The notes beneath the pieces were generated by a model that was not told the origin of the DNA, ran no database searches, and saw only the letters and a list, made by a program, of their open reading frames with translations. Shown here piece after piece: positions 1 to 6,801 of a stretch of 8,978 nucleotides of DNA. The position numbers and the translations under genes were made by a program. This DNA comes from JANXVV01 sp038230975 (GTDB lineage: Bacteria > Planctomycetota > Phycisphaerae > Tepidisphaerales > Tepidisphaeraceae). The stretch spans positions 1 through 8,978 of the forward strand of contig JBBRMF010000216.1 of assembly GCA_038230975.1 (NCBI GenBank), written 5' to 3'. Each line of letters begins with the position of its first letter. Within the stretch, counting starts at the first letter, position 1.

Positions 1-113
1 CAACGGACGATGAGTCACTCGTCGATGAACTTCTTGCAAACAATCCGACCTTTCAGGCTCTGGTGGCGAAGTCAAAGGCGGCGCCGCGCAGGGCATTTAC
101 GACCGATGATTGA
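1..113 (+). CDS. C-terminal end of an unrecognised small protein (5' end outside window)
   Basis: An open frame runs in from the left edge (codons in phase with base 3) and stops at TGA 111-113, giving at least 36 residues that end in SKAAPRRAFTTDD. The visible part is acidic, then hydrophobic (DESLVDELLANNPTFQALVA), then basic. This looks like one amphipathic helix followed by a basic tail, as in the C-termini of many small antitoxin-like or hypothetical proteins. I do not recognise the family and give no function. It lies 42 bases upstream of the HNH gene on the same strand, so the two could be co-transcribed. Codon composition is compatible with coding, but with so few residues the call stays tentative. 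Confidence 0.5.
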   Translation, partial: TDDESLVDELLANNPTFQALVAKSKAAPRRAFTTDD

Positions 114-141
114 AGGGATCGATATGCCCCGCAATCGCAAT

Positions 142-147
142 GAGGAG
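142..147 (+). promoter_or_regulatory. Ribosome binding site of the HNH gene
   Basis: GAGGAG-like purine run (gaggag within 142-147) ends 8 bases before ATG 156. It supports this ATG over the earlier ATG at 124, which opens a frame unlike any protein family. Confidence 0.6.
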
Positions 148-155
148 ATACGACC

Positions 156-992
156 ATGTCTGAATCTAGCGTGTCTGCGCCTACGAAGCATTATGTCTCG
201 TACCACAACGCCGAGAAAATGGGCTACTCGTTTGAAGACTCGGATGTGTTCTCGGTTGGCACAAAGAAGCCGGTAGATCGCCTCATTGGGTGCAAGATCT
301 GGTCTCTCGCCGGAATCGGGAAGCCGCGAAAATACTTTCTCGGGGCCTGTTTCATTGTTGACGATGTAGGTCCGTCGACGCAACTTCAGTTTGCGAATTA
401 TGCCCGTGGCTCGGTGGGCACTGTTTTCAATCCTTTGGTGGCATTGAGTGATCTTCCGTGGTTCCCGGATTTCTTGAAAAGTCAAAACCACTTCAGCCTT
501 GGGTTACAGCCAATCCAGCAGAAGTTCGTCGCGAATCTTGAAGCGTTGGCACCCGATCCGATACAGAACCCCATCCCGTCATCGTTGTTCCCCGATGAGG
601 TGGATTCAGCCGAAAATTATCGCGAAGGTTCGGTGCGCCGCGTGACCGTAAACGCGTACGAGCGAAACGATGCTGCGCGACAGCGATGCATTGATCATTA
701 TAAGCCGACATGCTTTATCTGCGGATTTGATTTCGGAAATACTTATGGGTTAATCGTCGATGGATTGATCCACGTTCACCATCTCCGCCCCCTCTCAGAA
801 ATTGCCGAAGAATATACTATTGATCCTGTTGCGGATTTACGACCGGTCTGCCCAAATTGTCACGCGGTTCTGCATTCACGCAAGCCCGCATACACTGTCC
901 TTGAAGTTATGGATTTCATCAGAATCCGCGCGGTCGGGCCGTCTTCGTTAATCTCCGTTTCCACACCGCGCCCGATTCGGTCTGGTTCTTAA
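156..992 (+). CDS. HNH endonuclease with separate N-terminal domain (McrA-like, COG3183 type)
   Basis: A 278-residue protein whose C-terminal third is a classic zinc-binding HNH nuclease. The first Cys pair is C186-x2-C189, followed by HVHH at 206-209 (candidate general base and metal ligand), DPVADLRP at 223-230, the second Cys pair C232-x2-C235, then H236 and H240. This arrangement is typical of restriction-type HNH proteins that cut DNA, including modified DNA. Residues about 10-130 form a different domain, with a YFLGACFIVDD strand at 60-70 and aromatic residues at 100-113. By placement this could be a DNA- or modified-base-reading domain (EVE/PUA-like), but I infer that only from the layout. 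The start is set by a good Shine-Dalgarno sequence. The last 15-20 residues (SSLISVSTPRPIRSGS) look like read-through into the toxin-like remnant that overlaps in another frame. No methyltransferase is adjacent, which would fit a solitary type IV-like enzyme. Confidence 0.8.
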   Translation: MSESSVSAPTKHYVSYHNAEKMGYSFEDSDVFSVGTKKPVDRLIGCKIWSLAGIGKPRKYFLGACFIVDDVGPSTQLQFANYARGSVGTVFNPLVALSDLPWFPDFLKSQNHFSLGLQPIQQKFVANLEALAPDPIQNPIPSSLFPDEVDSAENYREGSVRRVTVNAYERNDAARQRCIDHYKPTCFICGFDFGNTYGLIVDGLIHVHHLRPLSEIAEEYTIDPVADLRPVCPNCHAVLHSRKPAYTVLEVMDFIRIRAVGPSSLISVSTPRPIRSGS

Positions 993-1110
993 GTTGATTT
1001 ACACCGACGCACGGGACGGAGATGGTATATTTATCGTTGCTGCGTTCGACTTGCCCGACAAGCAGTTGCGTGCCTTAAACCGCCGTCTGAATCGACGGAG
1101 ACGCTCATGA
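952..1110 (+). pseudogene. Headless remnant of a small toxin-like gene
   Basis: After a TAA at 949-951 this frame stays open to TGA 1108-1110. It encodes 52 residues with a core reading LKLIYTDARDGDGIFIVAAF and a strongly basic end (LNRRLNRRRRS). A beta strand, then a TDAR/DGD turn, then an IFIVAAFDL strand and an arginine tail is what the C-terminal half of small BrnT/DUF4258/RelE-like toxins looks like. There is no ATG. The only start options are TTG 994 or CTG 982, so the N-terminal half is missing, and the frame overlaps the 3' end of the HNH gene. Its stop overlaps the next ATG (ATGA at 1107-1110), the usual arrangement of a toxin-antitoxin pair. I read it as a truncated toxin whose 5' part was replaced by the HNH gene. 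Alternatively it is a functional 38-residue peptide starting at TTG 994. Confidence 0.5.
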
Positions 1111-1346
1111 AAAAGACTTTCTCAAAACGGCCTAAACCTAAATCCAGCACAGACCCCAGCCTATACCCCAAAGGTTCGGATCGTAAACGAGCCGAGGCGC
1201 TGATCGACCACTACGAGAACCAAACGGATGATGAAGCCATCGCGGAAGCGGAGGCAGCGTATGCATCCGTCAAAACAACGATGATGCGAGTCCCCATCGA
1301 GTTGGTACCGAAGGTTCAACAACTCATCGCCAAGCGTGCGGGGTGA
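1107..1346 (+). CDS. Antitoxin-like small protein (BrnA/ribbon-helix-helix-like class)
   Basis: A 79-residue protein with a basic start (KKTFSKRPKPKSS), a central helix DRKRAEALIDHYENQTDDEA at about 25-44, an acidic alanine-rich helix (AIAEAEAAYASV), then MMRVPIELVPKVQQLIAKRA at about 58-78. The pattern HYENQTDDEAxAE followed by a short strand and VPxxLVPxVxxLIAK is common in small planctomycete and cyanobacterial antitoxin-like proteins encoded just after a small toxin; I recognise it from memory, not a search. GGAG at 1097-1100 lies 6 bases before the ATG. The ATG overlaps the upstream frame's TGA, which implies translational coupling. Such proteins normally neutralise the toxin and repress their own operon. 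Here the partner toxin appears truncated, so this may be a solitary antitoxin. Confidence 0.65.
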   Translation: MKKTFSKRPKPKSSTDPSLYPKGSDRKRAEALIDHYENQTDDEAIAEAEAAYASVKTTMMRVPIELVPKVQQLIAKRAG

Positions 1347-1392
1347 CGGCTCACCTACAGCAGTTGATCGATACACCGGAAGGCTAAGCTTT

Positions 1393-1398
1393 AAGGAG
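1393..1398 (+). promoter_or_regulatory. Ribosome binding site that decides the UPF0158 start
   Basis: AAGGAG at 1393-1398. It is only 1 base from the ATG at 1400 but 7 bases from the in-frame ATG at 1406, so 1406 is the functional start. Confidence 0.7.
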
Positions 1399-1405
1399 AA
1401 TGGAT

Positions 1406-1870
1406 ATGTCAGCGGTGGTTTCGCTCAAAAAATTTGTATCTGAACTCGACGGTTTGCACGAGGAATCGGCCACGTATTTGAATTGCAAAACCGGCGAGTT
1501 CTATCCATTAATGCCGGACGACTTTCCGGACCTGGATGAGGATGAGGAAATTCCAGAGAAATTGCCCGAATGGCAAAAAGAGGTGATTCTCAAGAGCCGC
1601 GAGATCGCTGCATCAAATGATTGGCTTGCGCTGCCGTCAAAGCACGATATTCACGACTACGATATCATGTCCCGGTTTTGCAGAACGTATCCGAATCTGG
1701 ATCTGAGCGCGGACCTCTGCGATGTCATCATCGGCACCGGGGCTTTCCGTCGATTCAATGCGTTTATTCGAGAGCGCGGAATCGAAACTGAATGGTATGC
1801 CTTTCGCGAAAAGAAGCTGACGGAAATCGCGATTGAATGGCTCGACGAACACAAACTGAAATATAAGTAG
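1406..1870 (+). CDS. UPF0158 family protein
   Basis: A 154-residue protein with the full signature of UPF0158 (Pfam PF03682), a widespread bacterial family of unknown function. Residues 24-35 (YLNCKTGEFYPL) match the N-terminal 'YLD-xxTGE' strand pair. An acidic linker (DDFPDLDEDEE) follows. WLALPSKHDIHDYDIMSRFC at 73-92 matches 'LP...I.eydiM..F'. GTGAFRRFNAFI at 110-121 matches the family's most conserved block 'GkGAFrrFk', and WYAFREKKLTEIAIEWLDEH at 130-149 is the C-terminal helix. The length is normal and the protein looks complete and cytoplasmic. A TTG/ATG choice is not at issue; the Shine-Dalgarno spacing picks ATG 1406 over 1400. It follows the antitoxin-like gene by 59 bases on the same strand and could belong to the same accessory operon, but nothing in the sequence ties it functionally to the toxin-antitoxin pair. 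Confidence 0.9.
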   Translation: MSAVVSLKKFVSELDGLHEESATYLNCKTGEFYPLMPDDFPDLDEDEEIPEKLPEWQKEVILKSREIAASNDWLALPSKHDIHDYDIMSRFCRTYPNLDLSADLCDVIIGTGAFRRFNAFIRERGIETEWYAFREKKLTEIAIEWLDEHKLKYK

Positions 1871-1920
1871 ACCTGCCACTTTTTTTCAAACCCCACCGGC
1901 TTCTCGGCGGTATTAGTTGC

Positions 1921-3366
1921 ATGGCTGCTTACAGGAATCATTTACTTTCTCGCCGTGACATGCTGCGAAAGGCCACGCTGGGCTTTGGTGGATTGGCGCT
2001 GGCGGATGTATTGGCGCGGCTGTCGATCACGAAGACGCTTGGTTCGGTCGGCGCATCGCCACTCGTGGCGAAGGTGCCGCACTTCCCAGCGCGGGCGAAG
2101 CGGATCATTTATATTTTTCTGGATGGTGGGCTCTCGCAGGTTGATTCGTACGACTACAAACCGATGCTGCAGCGCGATGATGGCAAGCCCTTGCCGAGCA
2201 GCATTGCCAAGCCGAAGTTTACGTTCGCACCTACGGGTACGCTGTTGGCCAGTCCGTTCAAGTGGAAGCAATGGGGACAGAGCGGCCTGTGGGGATCGGA
2301 CTTGTTTCCCGAGACGAATAAGTTGATGGATGAACTGTGTTTCATCAAATCGATTTACCATGACAATGAGGATCATTTCACGGCCAAGAACATGATCGCG
2401 ACGGGATCGGGCCGGGAGCCGCGCCCGCCGATGGGATCGTGGGTGGCGTACGGCTTAGGCACGCCAAACGAAAATCTGCCGGCGTTCATTGAGATCATGC
2501 CCGGGCAGCCTAAGAGCACACCGGCCGCATTCCTGCCGGCAACGTTTGGCAGCACGGCCATCGGCCGCACGGACAACAAAAGCCGCGATCGCATCTGGGA
2601 TAATCTCACCGGTGCCGCCAAGGGAAATCGCAAGCACGTCGATCTCATTCAGGCGATGAATCGCGATCAGGAACAGCGGGCCGGGGCCGATCGCGCGCTC
2701 GATGCGGAAGTTCAAAATATGGAGTTGGCGTTTCGCATGCAGACCGAAGCGCCATCGCTCATGAACCTCACCAGTGAATCGGCGGCCGTGCGAAAACTGT
2801 ATGGAATCGGCGAGGCCAGGACGGATGATTTCGGCCGCGCGTGTTTGCTGGCGCGGCGGTTCGCCGAGCAAGGCGTGCGGTATATCACGGTCATGCATTC
2901 CACAATGGCGTTCGGCAATCTGTGGGATCAGCACAAGGATCTCTACAACGGCCATCGCAACAACGCAGCAGCGGTGGACGTCCCCATCGCGGGTCTACTA
3001 CGCGATCTAAAAAGCCGTGGTTTACTCGAAGACACACTGGTCATCTGCGGCAGCGAGTTCGGCCGCACACCGGTGTTTGAATTTCAGGATGGTGGTGAAG
3101 GTCGTCGCCGCGATGGCCGCGATCACAACCCGCACGGCTTCACCATGTGGATGGCCGGCGCCGGTGTTCGCGGGGGTTTCAGCTTCGGCGAAACCGATGA
3201 CTATGGCTACTACGCCATCCGCGACAAAGTCAGCGTCCACGATCTCCACGCCACGCTGCTGTATGCAATGGGCCTGGATCATGAAAAACTCACCTACCGG
3301 TTTGGCGGTCGAGACTATCGACTGACGGATGTGAGTGGGGATGTGGTGAAGCAGGTGTTCGGGTGA
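1921..3366 (+). CDS. Tat-exported DUF1501 family protein (alkaline-phosphatase/sulfatase-like fold)
   Basis: A 481-residue protein. Residues 10-33 are a twin-arginine signal: SRRDMLRKATL followed by a hydrophobic GFGGLALADVLA stretch, so export folded across the inner membrane is expected. The body is DUF1501 (PF07394). RIIYIFLDGGLSQVDSYDYK at 61-80 carries the N-terminal metal-site-like Asp as in the alkaline-phosphatase superfamily. WDQHKD is at 335-340, ICGSEFGRTP at 375-384 and GRDHNPHGFTMWMAG at 399-413. The C-terminus HDLHATLLYAMGLDHEKLTY is also typical. Length and motif order are those of a complete family member. In planctomycetes these genes usually sit beside DUF1549/DUF1553 cytochrome-containing partners; none is present here. 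ATG 1921 is kept because a later start (1960) would remove the RR motif; its Shine-Dalgarno sequence is weak. The substrate is unknown; hydrolysis of a phosphate or sulfate ester is inferred from the fold only. Confidence 0.92.
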   Translation: MAAYRNHLLSRRDMLRKATLGFGGLALADVLARLSITKTLGSVGASPLVAKVPHFPARAKRIIYIFLDGGLSQVDSYDYKPMLQRDDGKPLPSSIAKPKFTFAPTGTLLASPFKWKQWGQSGLWGSDLFPETNKLMDELCFIKSIYHDNEDHFTAKNMIATGSGREPRPPMGSWVAYGLGTPNENLPAFIEIMPGQPKSTPAAFLPATFGSTAIGRTDNKSRDRIWDNLTGAAKGNRKHVDLIQAMNRDQEQRAGADRALDAEVQNMELAFRMQTEAPSLMNLTSESAAVRKLYGIGEARTDDFGRACLLARRFAEQGVRYITVMHSTMAFGNLWDQHKDLYNGHRNNAAAVDVPIAGLLRDLKSRGLLEDTLVICGSEFGRTPVFEFQDGGEGRRRDGRDHNPHGFTMWMAGAGVRGGFSFGETDDYGYYAIRDKVSVHDLHATLLYAMGLDHEKLTYRFGGRDYRLTDVSGDVVKQVFG

Positions 3367-3373
3367 AGTAGTG

Positions 3374-3403
3374 AATGCAACAAAATGCGACAGAATGCAA
3401 CAA
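3374..3403 (+). repeat. Short tandem repeat, 3 x 10 bp
   Basis: Three head-to-tail 10-base units reading aatgcaacaa, aatgcgacag and aatgcaacaa begin 7 bases after the DUF1501 stop codon. Units 1 and 3 are identical. Unit 2 differs by two A-to-G changes. No function is evident. Confidence 0.7.
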
Positions 3404-3683
3404 AAACGAGGGTGTCCAAAAAGACAAAAAAACCGGCGTATCTGCTTGCTGAATGGGATTTGTCCTAGTCAACGCGCACGCCGTTGGTAGGGTCGCGCTC
3501 AAAAGTCAAAATGAGTTATATTTGTGCGGTTTTGTATCGGAGAGTGAGGTGGGGTTGTAAGGTCTTTGAGTTGACTACAGCTATTTGCGATTGCGTTGGA
3601 TATACCGTGGAGAAGCTCATAACAGGCCATTTTTTTCGTCGCACGTTTGGTTCTGAATGGAATCACCGATGTCAAAAAATCTT

Positions 3684-3745
3684 CTGAGCGAATAGGAGCC
3701 GATAGTACTCTCGCGGATCATTCCCCGTACAAGCGGTGAACGGTC
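3684..3745 (+). repeat. Degenerate copy of the hairpin repeat
   Basis: Aligned without gaps against 8211-8272 by eye, 46 of 62 bases agree (about 74%). The shared core includes TAGG, GTACTC, GCGGA.CAT, AAGCGG/GAGCGG and GGTC. The left arm and loop are recognisable, but the right arm has decayed, so it no longer forms a long stem. I read this as an old copy of the same intergenic element. No protein is implied, although both copies give a similar open - strand translation (SPLV.GM.R.ST.G.Y). Confidence 0.6.
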
Positions 3746-3813
3746 TACGAGCCTCGAAAGCAGTTTGCGAACGCGCTTCATTTCCGCACAAAACACATCC
3801 GCACGGATTTTCC

Positions 3814-3841
3814 TTGACGGATAGCAACGATTAGGTAAACT
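3814..3841 (+). promoter_or_regulatory. Candidate sigma-70-type promoter for the 3930 gene
   Basis: TTGACG at 3814-3819 (5 of 6 to the -35 consensus), a 16-base spacer, then TAAACT at 3836-3841 (4 of 6 to the -10 consensus). Transcription would start near 3848, leaving about 80 bases of 5' leader before ATG 3930. Seen by eye only. Confidence 0.4.
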
Positions 3842-3918
3842 ACGCTCTCCCTTCCGATTCAACACTCCTTTGGTGGATTGAAAGTACAGGGCAGGGCGGT
3901 CGCAGAGGGTCAATTTTT

Positions 3919-3923
3919 GGGAG
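3919..3923 (+). promoter_or_regulatory. Ribosome binding site for the 3930 start
   Basis: GGGAG at 3919-3923 ends 6 bases before ATG 3930. It makes 3930 the better-supported start over the in-frame internal ATG at 4002, which has no Shine-Dalgarno sequence. Confidence 0.6.
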
Positions 3924-3929
3924 TCTTCA

Positions 3930-6713
3930 ATGGGCGTTCGATCTCGTCTTGGTGGTAAACGGTCAAATGTGCTGTCGCGATGCTGTCGCGATGCTGTCGC
4001 GATGCTGTCGCGATTGCGGCTTGACAGGCATCAATTCTTAGCGTCACCCTCATTCGCACTTCAAAGTCTGGAGGGTAGGCAAATGCTCAGTGCTGTCGAC
4101 GCCAACAGCATCGCTATCACCGTAGCGCCCGCAGGTGCCGCCACCCTCGCCACCAACTTTCCTACCGCACCATCTCAAAGCCAGATCCAGGCCACGGCGG
4201 CCGCGAATGCGCTGAATTTTAAAAACGCATATCCATCCTCCACCTTCGGTCCGACTCCGAATGCCTCGGGTACTCCGTTGGCACCCACCAATCTCCACAT
4301 TCTCAATTTCCCACCCCCTTCCGACTCCGTTTACTTCGGTTGGACGGCGTCCACTTCGTCGAACATCAAGTTCTATACCGTCTACCGAAACACCGTCAAC
4401 AACGTGTTTTCAGCGACGTATCTAGGTGCCAACACCGTCACTAACTTCTTCGATACCACTGTCGCCGCCGGTACCACCTACTATTATTGGGTGGATACGA
4501 TCAATACCTCAAATGCCCAGTCTCTGCCAAGTCATACCGGCACCAACCCATCACCGGCGGACGGAATGCCCGCAACCACTGCGACTCTGGTAAACCCCGG
4601 ACCACTGGCTGTGGGCGGACCAAATTACATGATCGGTACCTTCCAGCAACCCGATTTCTACACTCCCACATGGAAAGGCCGAGGCGTCAATACGTTGTTC
4701 GATGCCACCGGCGATGCCCGTTTCGGCCAGTCAACAGATTTCATGAACGCCTATCCCAACTGGTTGCAAGCCGCACAAACAAATGGCCTTTACATGGTTG
4801 CTCCACAGCGATCAAGTGCATATCCGAACATGGCGGTCGATCCGGTTATCCAGCCGTACCTGGGCAACATCCTCGGCTGGTATCAACCGGATGAGCCTGA
4901 GCTTTTAGATCCGGCAAACGGCGTGGCTCAGGTTCCGCTCAGCACCTACACCACCAACTATGCCAATTGGCATTCAAGCAAACCGGTCTATACAACGTTC
5001 TCGGGTGGCGATGTGAGGCAACCACTTACCTATACCCCAGGTCTTTACAGTGGTTATTCGGCCAAGTCCGATTGGATTGGGAATGACTTTTATCCGGTCA
5101 CCGGTTTTGAGTCGGAACGAGGAACGCCTCCTTTCCCCTATAAAAATGGTTATTGGTTGGATTTGAATAACACGGCGGATAGCATAGGTCGTCCCACCGA
5201 TGGGACGATTCTTCAAACGTTGGCCGGTCCCACCTACTCCAACAACAATTCCAATCAATATGCGGTGATCGAGACAAGCAATCAATCGTTCCTGCACGCC
5301 GACACCGGTGTTTCGCCTGGGCAACTGAAGGGTGAAATTTGGGATGCGGTCATTCGCGGCGCAAAAGGCGTCGTGTATTTTGCTGCCAAGCCGCCCCCCG
5401 GGGCGGCGATCTACGGGCCTCAATATGATGCGACGCAAAACAGCTTTGATTCAACGCCTCCCGATGTATCCATCGAGATGAGTACTCAAAACGCCCGCCT
5501 CGCCGCGCTGGGATCCGTATTATCGCAAACCCCTACCGCCGGTTTCTATGGTGATGGCGTTGCCCAAACCGATCTTTCAATGCTTCAGGGCAGCGAGCGG
5601 ATTTATAACGGTCAGCACTACTACATCGTTGAGAACAGATCCAGCAGAAACATCGGAAGCGTCAGCTTCCCGCTCTCGGGGGAAAGTGGATCGGCCACCG
5701 TCTGGGGTGAAGGTCGTACCATCAGCGGTTCGAGCGGCACCTTCACAGATACCTCCGGGTTCGCTCCATGGTCCACGCATGTTTATGTGATTCCCTTATT
5801 GACCGCAAAACCCGCGACTCCTTTTAATGTTGTCGCAAAAGCACTTTCGACGACTCAGGTGAAGTTGACGTGGAGTGATCCGCTCTCCACGGCTACCTCG
5901 TACAACATCTACCGGGCTCCATTCTCCACCGTGACGAATAAATATCTCCTGACCGGAAGCTATACCTGGGTCGGTTCCACGACAACGGGCACTTTCACCG
6001 ATACCGCCGCCAGTGCAAACGCGACGATTTATTATCAGGTGGTGGCCGTCAATGCCAATGGACTTTCGACAGGGGCGGCCGCAACAGGCGTTACCGCCGC
6101 ACCGACGCAACCGACGACTATCGTCGTTAAAGCCGCCCCGGACAACGGCGGAACCTATCTCACCTGGAACGATTCCGGGGGGCTGGCAGAGTCGTATTTA
6201 ATCGTCGAGCGATTTGCCCCGGGAACAAGTACCTCACCGATACAAGTCGGCGTGGTGTCGCCAGGCGTCAGCGGATTCTTCGACACTATCGCCAATGCTT
6301 CGACTTATTCCTACAAGGTCTACGCCACCAACGTCATTGGTGGCGATGACTCACTGGTTCTGCGGATTTCGCCTTATGCCGCGCCCCCGGCAACGCCTTC
6401 CGGCATTATCGCGGCGGCATTTTTGTCGGGTACGGCAATCGCATGGGATGATCTGCATCCTGGCGCAACGTCGCAGGCGTTTGCAAGTACCTATACCATC
6501 ACCCGATCCGATGACGGTGGGGCTACGTTCCAGAATTTCGTAGGGAATGTGATCACGGTCCCATCCTATGCATCAGACCCGCACGCATACTATAACTCAT
6601 ACGATTACATGTTCGACCCCACGGTGCTGGCAGCGGGTACCCACATTTACAAGCTGATAGAGACCAACATCTTCGGTTCGTCCGCGCCGACCCTCGCCAG
6701 TTTCCTGAAATAA
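3930..6713 (+). CDS. Secreted modular protein: LEPR-XLL-like N-terminus, FnIII domains, glycosidase-like TIM barrel
   Basis: A 927-residue extracytoplasmic protein. Residues 42-54 (FALQSLEGRQMLS) match the planctomycete LEPR-XLL-like N-terminal motif found at the start of large secreted proteins; no ordinary hydrophobic signal peptide is seen. Residues about 115-205 are a fibronectin III-like domain. Residues about 228-535 look like a (beta/alpha)8 glycoside-hydrolase domain: NYMIGTFQQPDFYTPTWKGR at its start, LGWYQPDEPE at 315-324 (E322 or E324 as candidate acid/base), DWIGNDFYP at 381-389, VIETS with E448 (candidate nucleophile) and GEIWDAVIRGAKGVVYFAA at 468-486. Residues about 535-622 are a beta-sandwich like those that follow glycosidase barrels (YYIVENRS, WSTHVYVIPL). 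Three more FnIII-like domains fill about 626-725, 726-817 and 818-927. A polysaccharide-acting enzyme on the cell surface is inferred; substrate and exact GH family are not recognised. The first 30 residues are encoded across a 4 x 11-bp tandem repeat (separate entry). A terminator hairpin follows the stop. Confidence 0.75.
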   Translation: MGVRSRLGGKRSNVLSRCCRDAVAMLSRLRLDRHQFLASPSFALQSLEGRQMLSAVDANSIAITVAPAGAATLATNFPTAPSQSQIQATAAANALNFKNAYPSSTFGPTPNASGTPLAPTNLHILNFPPPSDSVYFGWTASTSSNIKFYTVYRNTVNNVFSATYLGANTVTNFFDTTVAAGTTYYYWVDTINTSNAQSLPSHTGTNPSPADGMPATTATLVNPGPLAVGGPNYMIGTFQQPDFYTPTWKGRGVNTLFDATGDARFGQSTDFMNAYPNWLQAAQTNGLYMVAPQRSSAYPNMAVDPVIQPYLGNILGWYQPDEPELLDPANGVAQVPLSTYTTNYANWHSSKPVYTTFSGGDVRQPLTYTPGLYSGYSAKSDWIGNDFYPVTGFESERGTPPFPYKNGYWLDLNNTADSIGRPTDGTILQTLAGPTYSNNNSNQYAVIETSNQSFLHADTGVSPGQLKGEIWDAVIRGAKGVVYFAAKPPPGAAIYGPQYDATQNSFDSTPPDVSIEMSTQNARLAALGSVLSQTPTAGFYGDGVAQTDLSMLQGSERIYNGQHYYIVENRSSRNIGSVSFPLSGESGSATVWGEGRTISGSSGTFTDTSGFAPWSTHVYVIPLLTAKPATPFNVVAKALSTTQVKLTWSDPLSTATSYNIYRAPFSTVTNKYLLTGSYTWVGSTTTGTFTDTAASANATIYYQVVAVNANGLSTGAAATGVTAAPTQPTTIVVKAAPDNGGTYLTWNDSGGLAESYLIVERFAPGTSTSPIQVGVVSPGVSGFFDTIANASTYSYKVYATNVIGGDDSLVLRISPYAAPPATPSGIIAAAFLSGTAIAWDDLHPGATSQAFASTYTITRSDDGGATFQNFVGNVITVPSYASDPHAYYNSYDYMFDPTVLAAGTHIYKLIETNIFGSSAPTLASFLK
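3971..4014 (+). repeat. Perfect 4 x 11-bp tandem repeat inside the start of the 3930 gene
   Basis: The 11-base unit gctgtcgcgat occurs four times head to tail with no mismatch, 41 bases after the ATG. Because 11 is not a multiple of three, each copy is read in a different frame (SRCCRDAVAMLSRL), and gain or loss of one unit would shift the frame of the downstream LEPR-XLL-like motif relative to ATG 3930. Each unit junction also creates an ATG. The last one (4002) is in frame with the rest of the protein whatever the copy number. Confidence 0.95.
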
Positions 6714-6718
6714 ATGCC

Positions 6719-6774
6719 TGGCAATCGCGTTCATCTTGATATCGATGAATGCGATTGCCATTTCCAATATTTTT
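6719..6774 (+). terminator. Rho-independent-like terminator after the glycosidase-like gene
   Basis: Arms 6719-6735 and 6744-6760 pair over 17 positions (16 Watson-Crick, one G-U in RNA) around an 8-base loop ttgatatc. A T-rich run tttccaatattttt follows. The hairpin begins 6 bases after the TAA at 6711-6713. It should end the 3930 transcript and argues that TTG 6736 and ATG 6745, which lie in its loop and right arm, are not the start of the next gene. Confidence 0.75.
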
Positions 6775-6801
6775 AAAGCAATCCCTTTACTCAACAACAC
6801 C

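Larger units (their letters stand above)
3367..3929 (+). other. 563-bp intergenic region between DUF1501 and the secreted glycosidase-like gene
   Basis: I find no convincing gene here. The longest frame (67 codons from 3484) has no recognisable motif and unusual composition. From left to right it holds a 10-bp tandem repeat (3374-3403), A-rich DNA to about 3430, a degenerate copy of the hairpin repeat seen at the right end of the window (3684-3745), and a plausible promoter at 3814-3841 with about 90 bases of leader before ATG 3930. No clear rho-independent terminator follows the DUF1501 stop. Confidence 0.6.

Noticed and set aside
1871..1920. T-run and GC-rich stretch after UPF0158 considered as a terminator
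   Set aside because: The T-run comes before the GC-rich part and the arms do not pair well on either strand.
3484..3687. 67-codon + strand frame in the 3367-3929 gap
   Set aside because: No recognisable motif, no Shine-Dalgarno sequence, odd residue composition; it overlaps the repeat copy.
3617..3913. 98-codon - strand frame
   Set aside because: It reads through the degenerate hairpin repeat; the similarity to the - strand frame at 8162-8503 comes from the repeat, not from a shared protein.
5189..5208. 8-bp hairpin with ccga loop inside the same gene
   Set aside because: Short and within well-supported coding sequence; no sign of function.
5390..5407. Perfect 8-bp GC hairpin with 2-base loop inside the glycosidase-like gene
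   Set aside because: It encodes a KPPPGAA loop; codon choice alone can produce it and there is no T-run.
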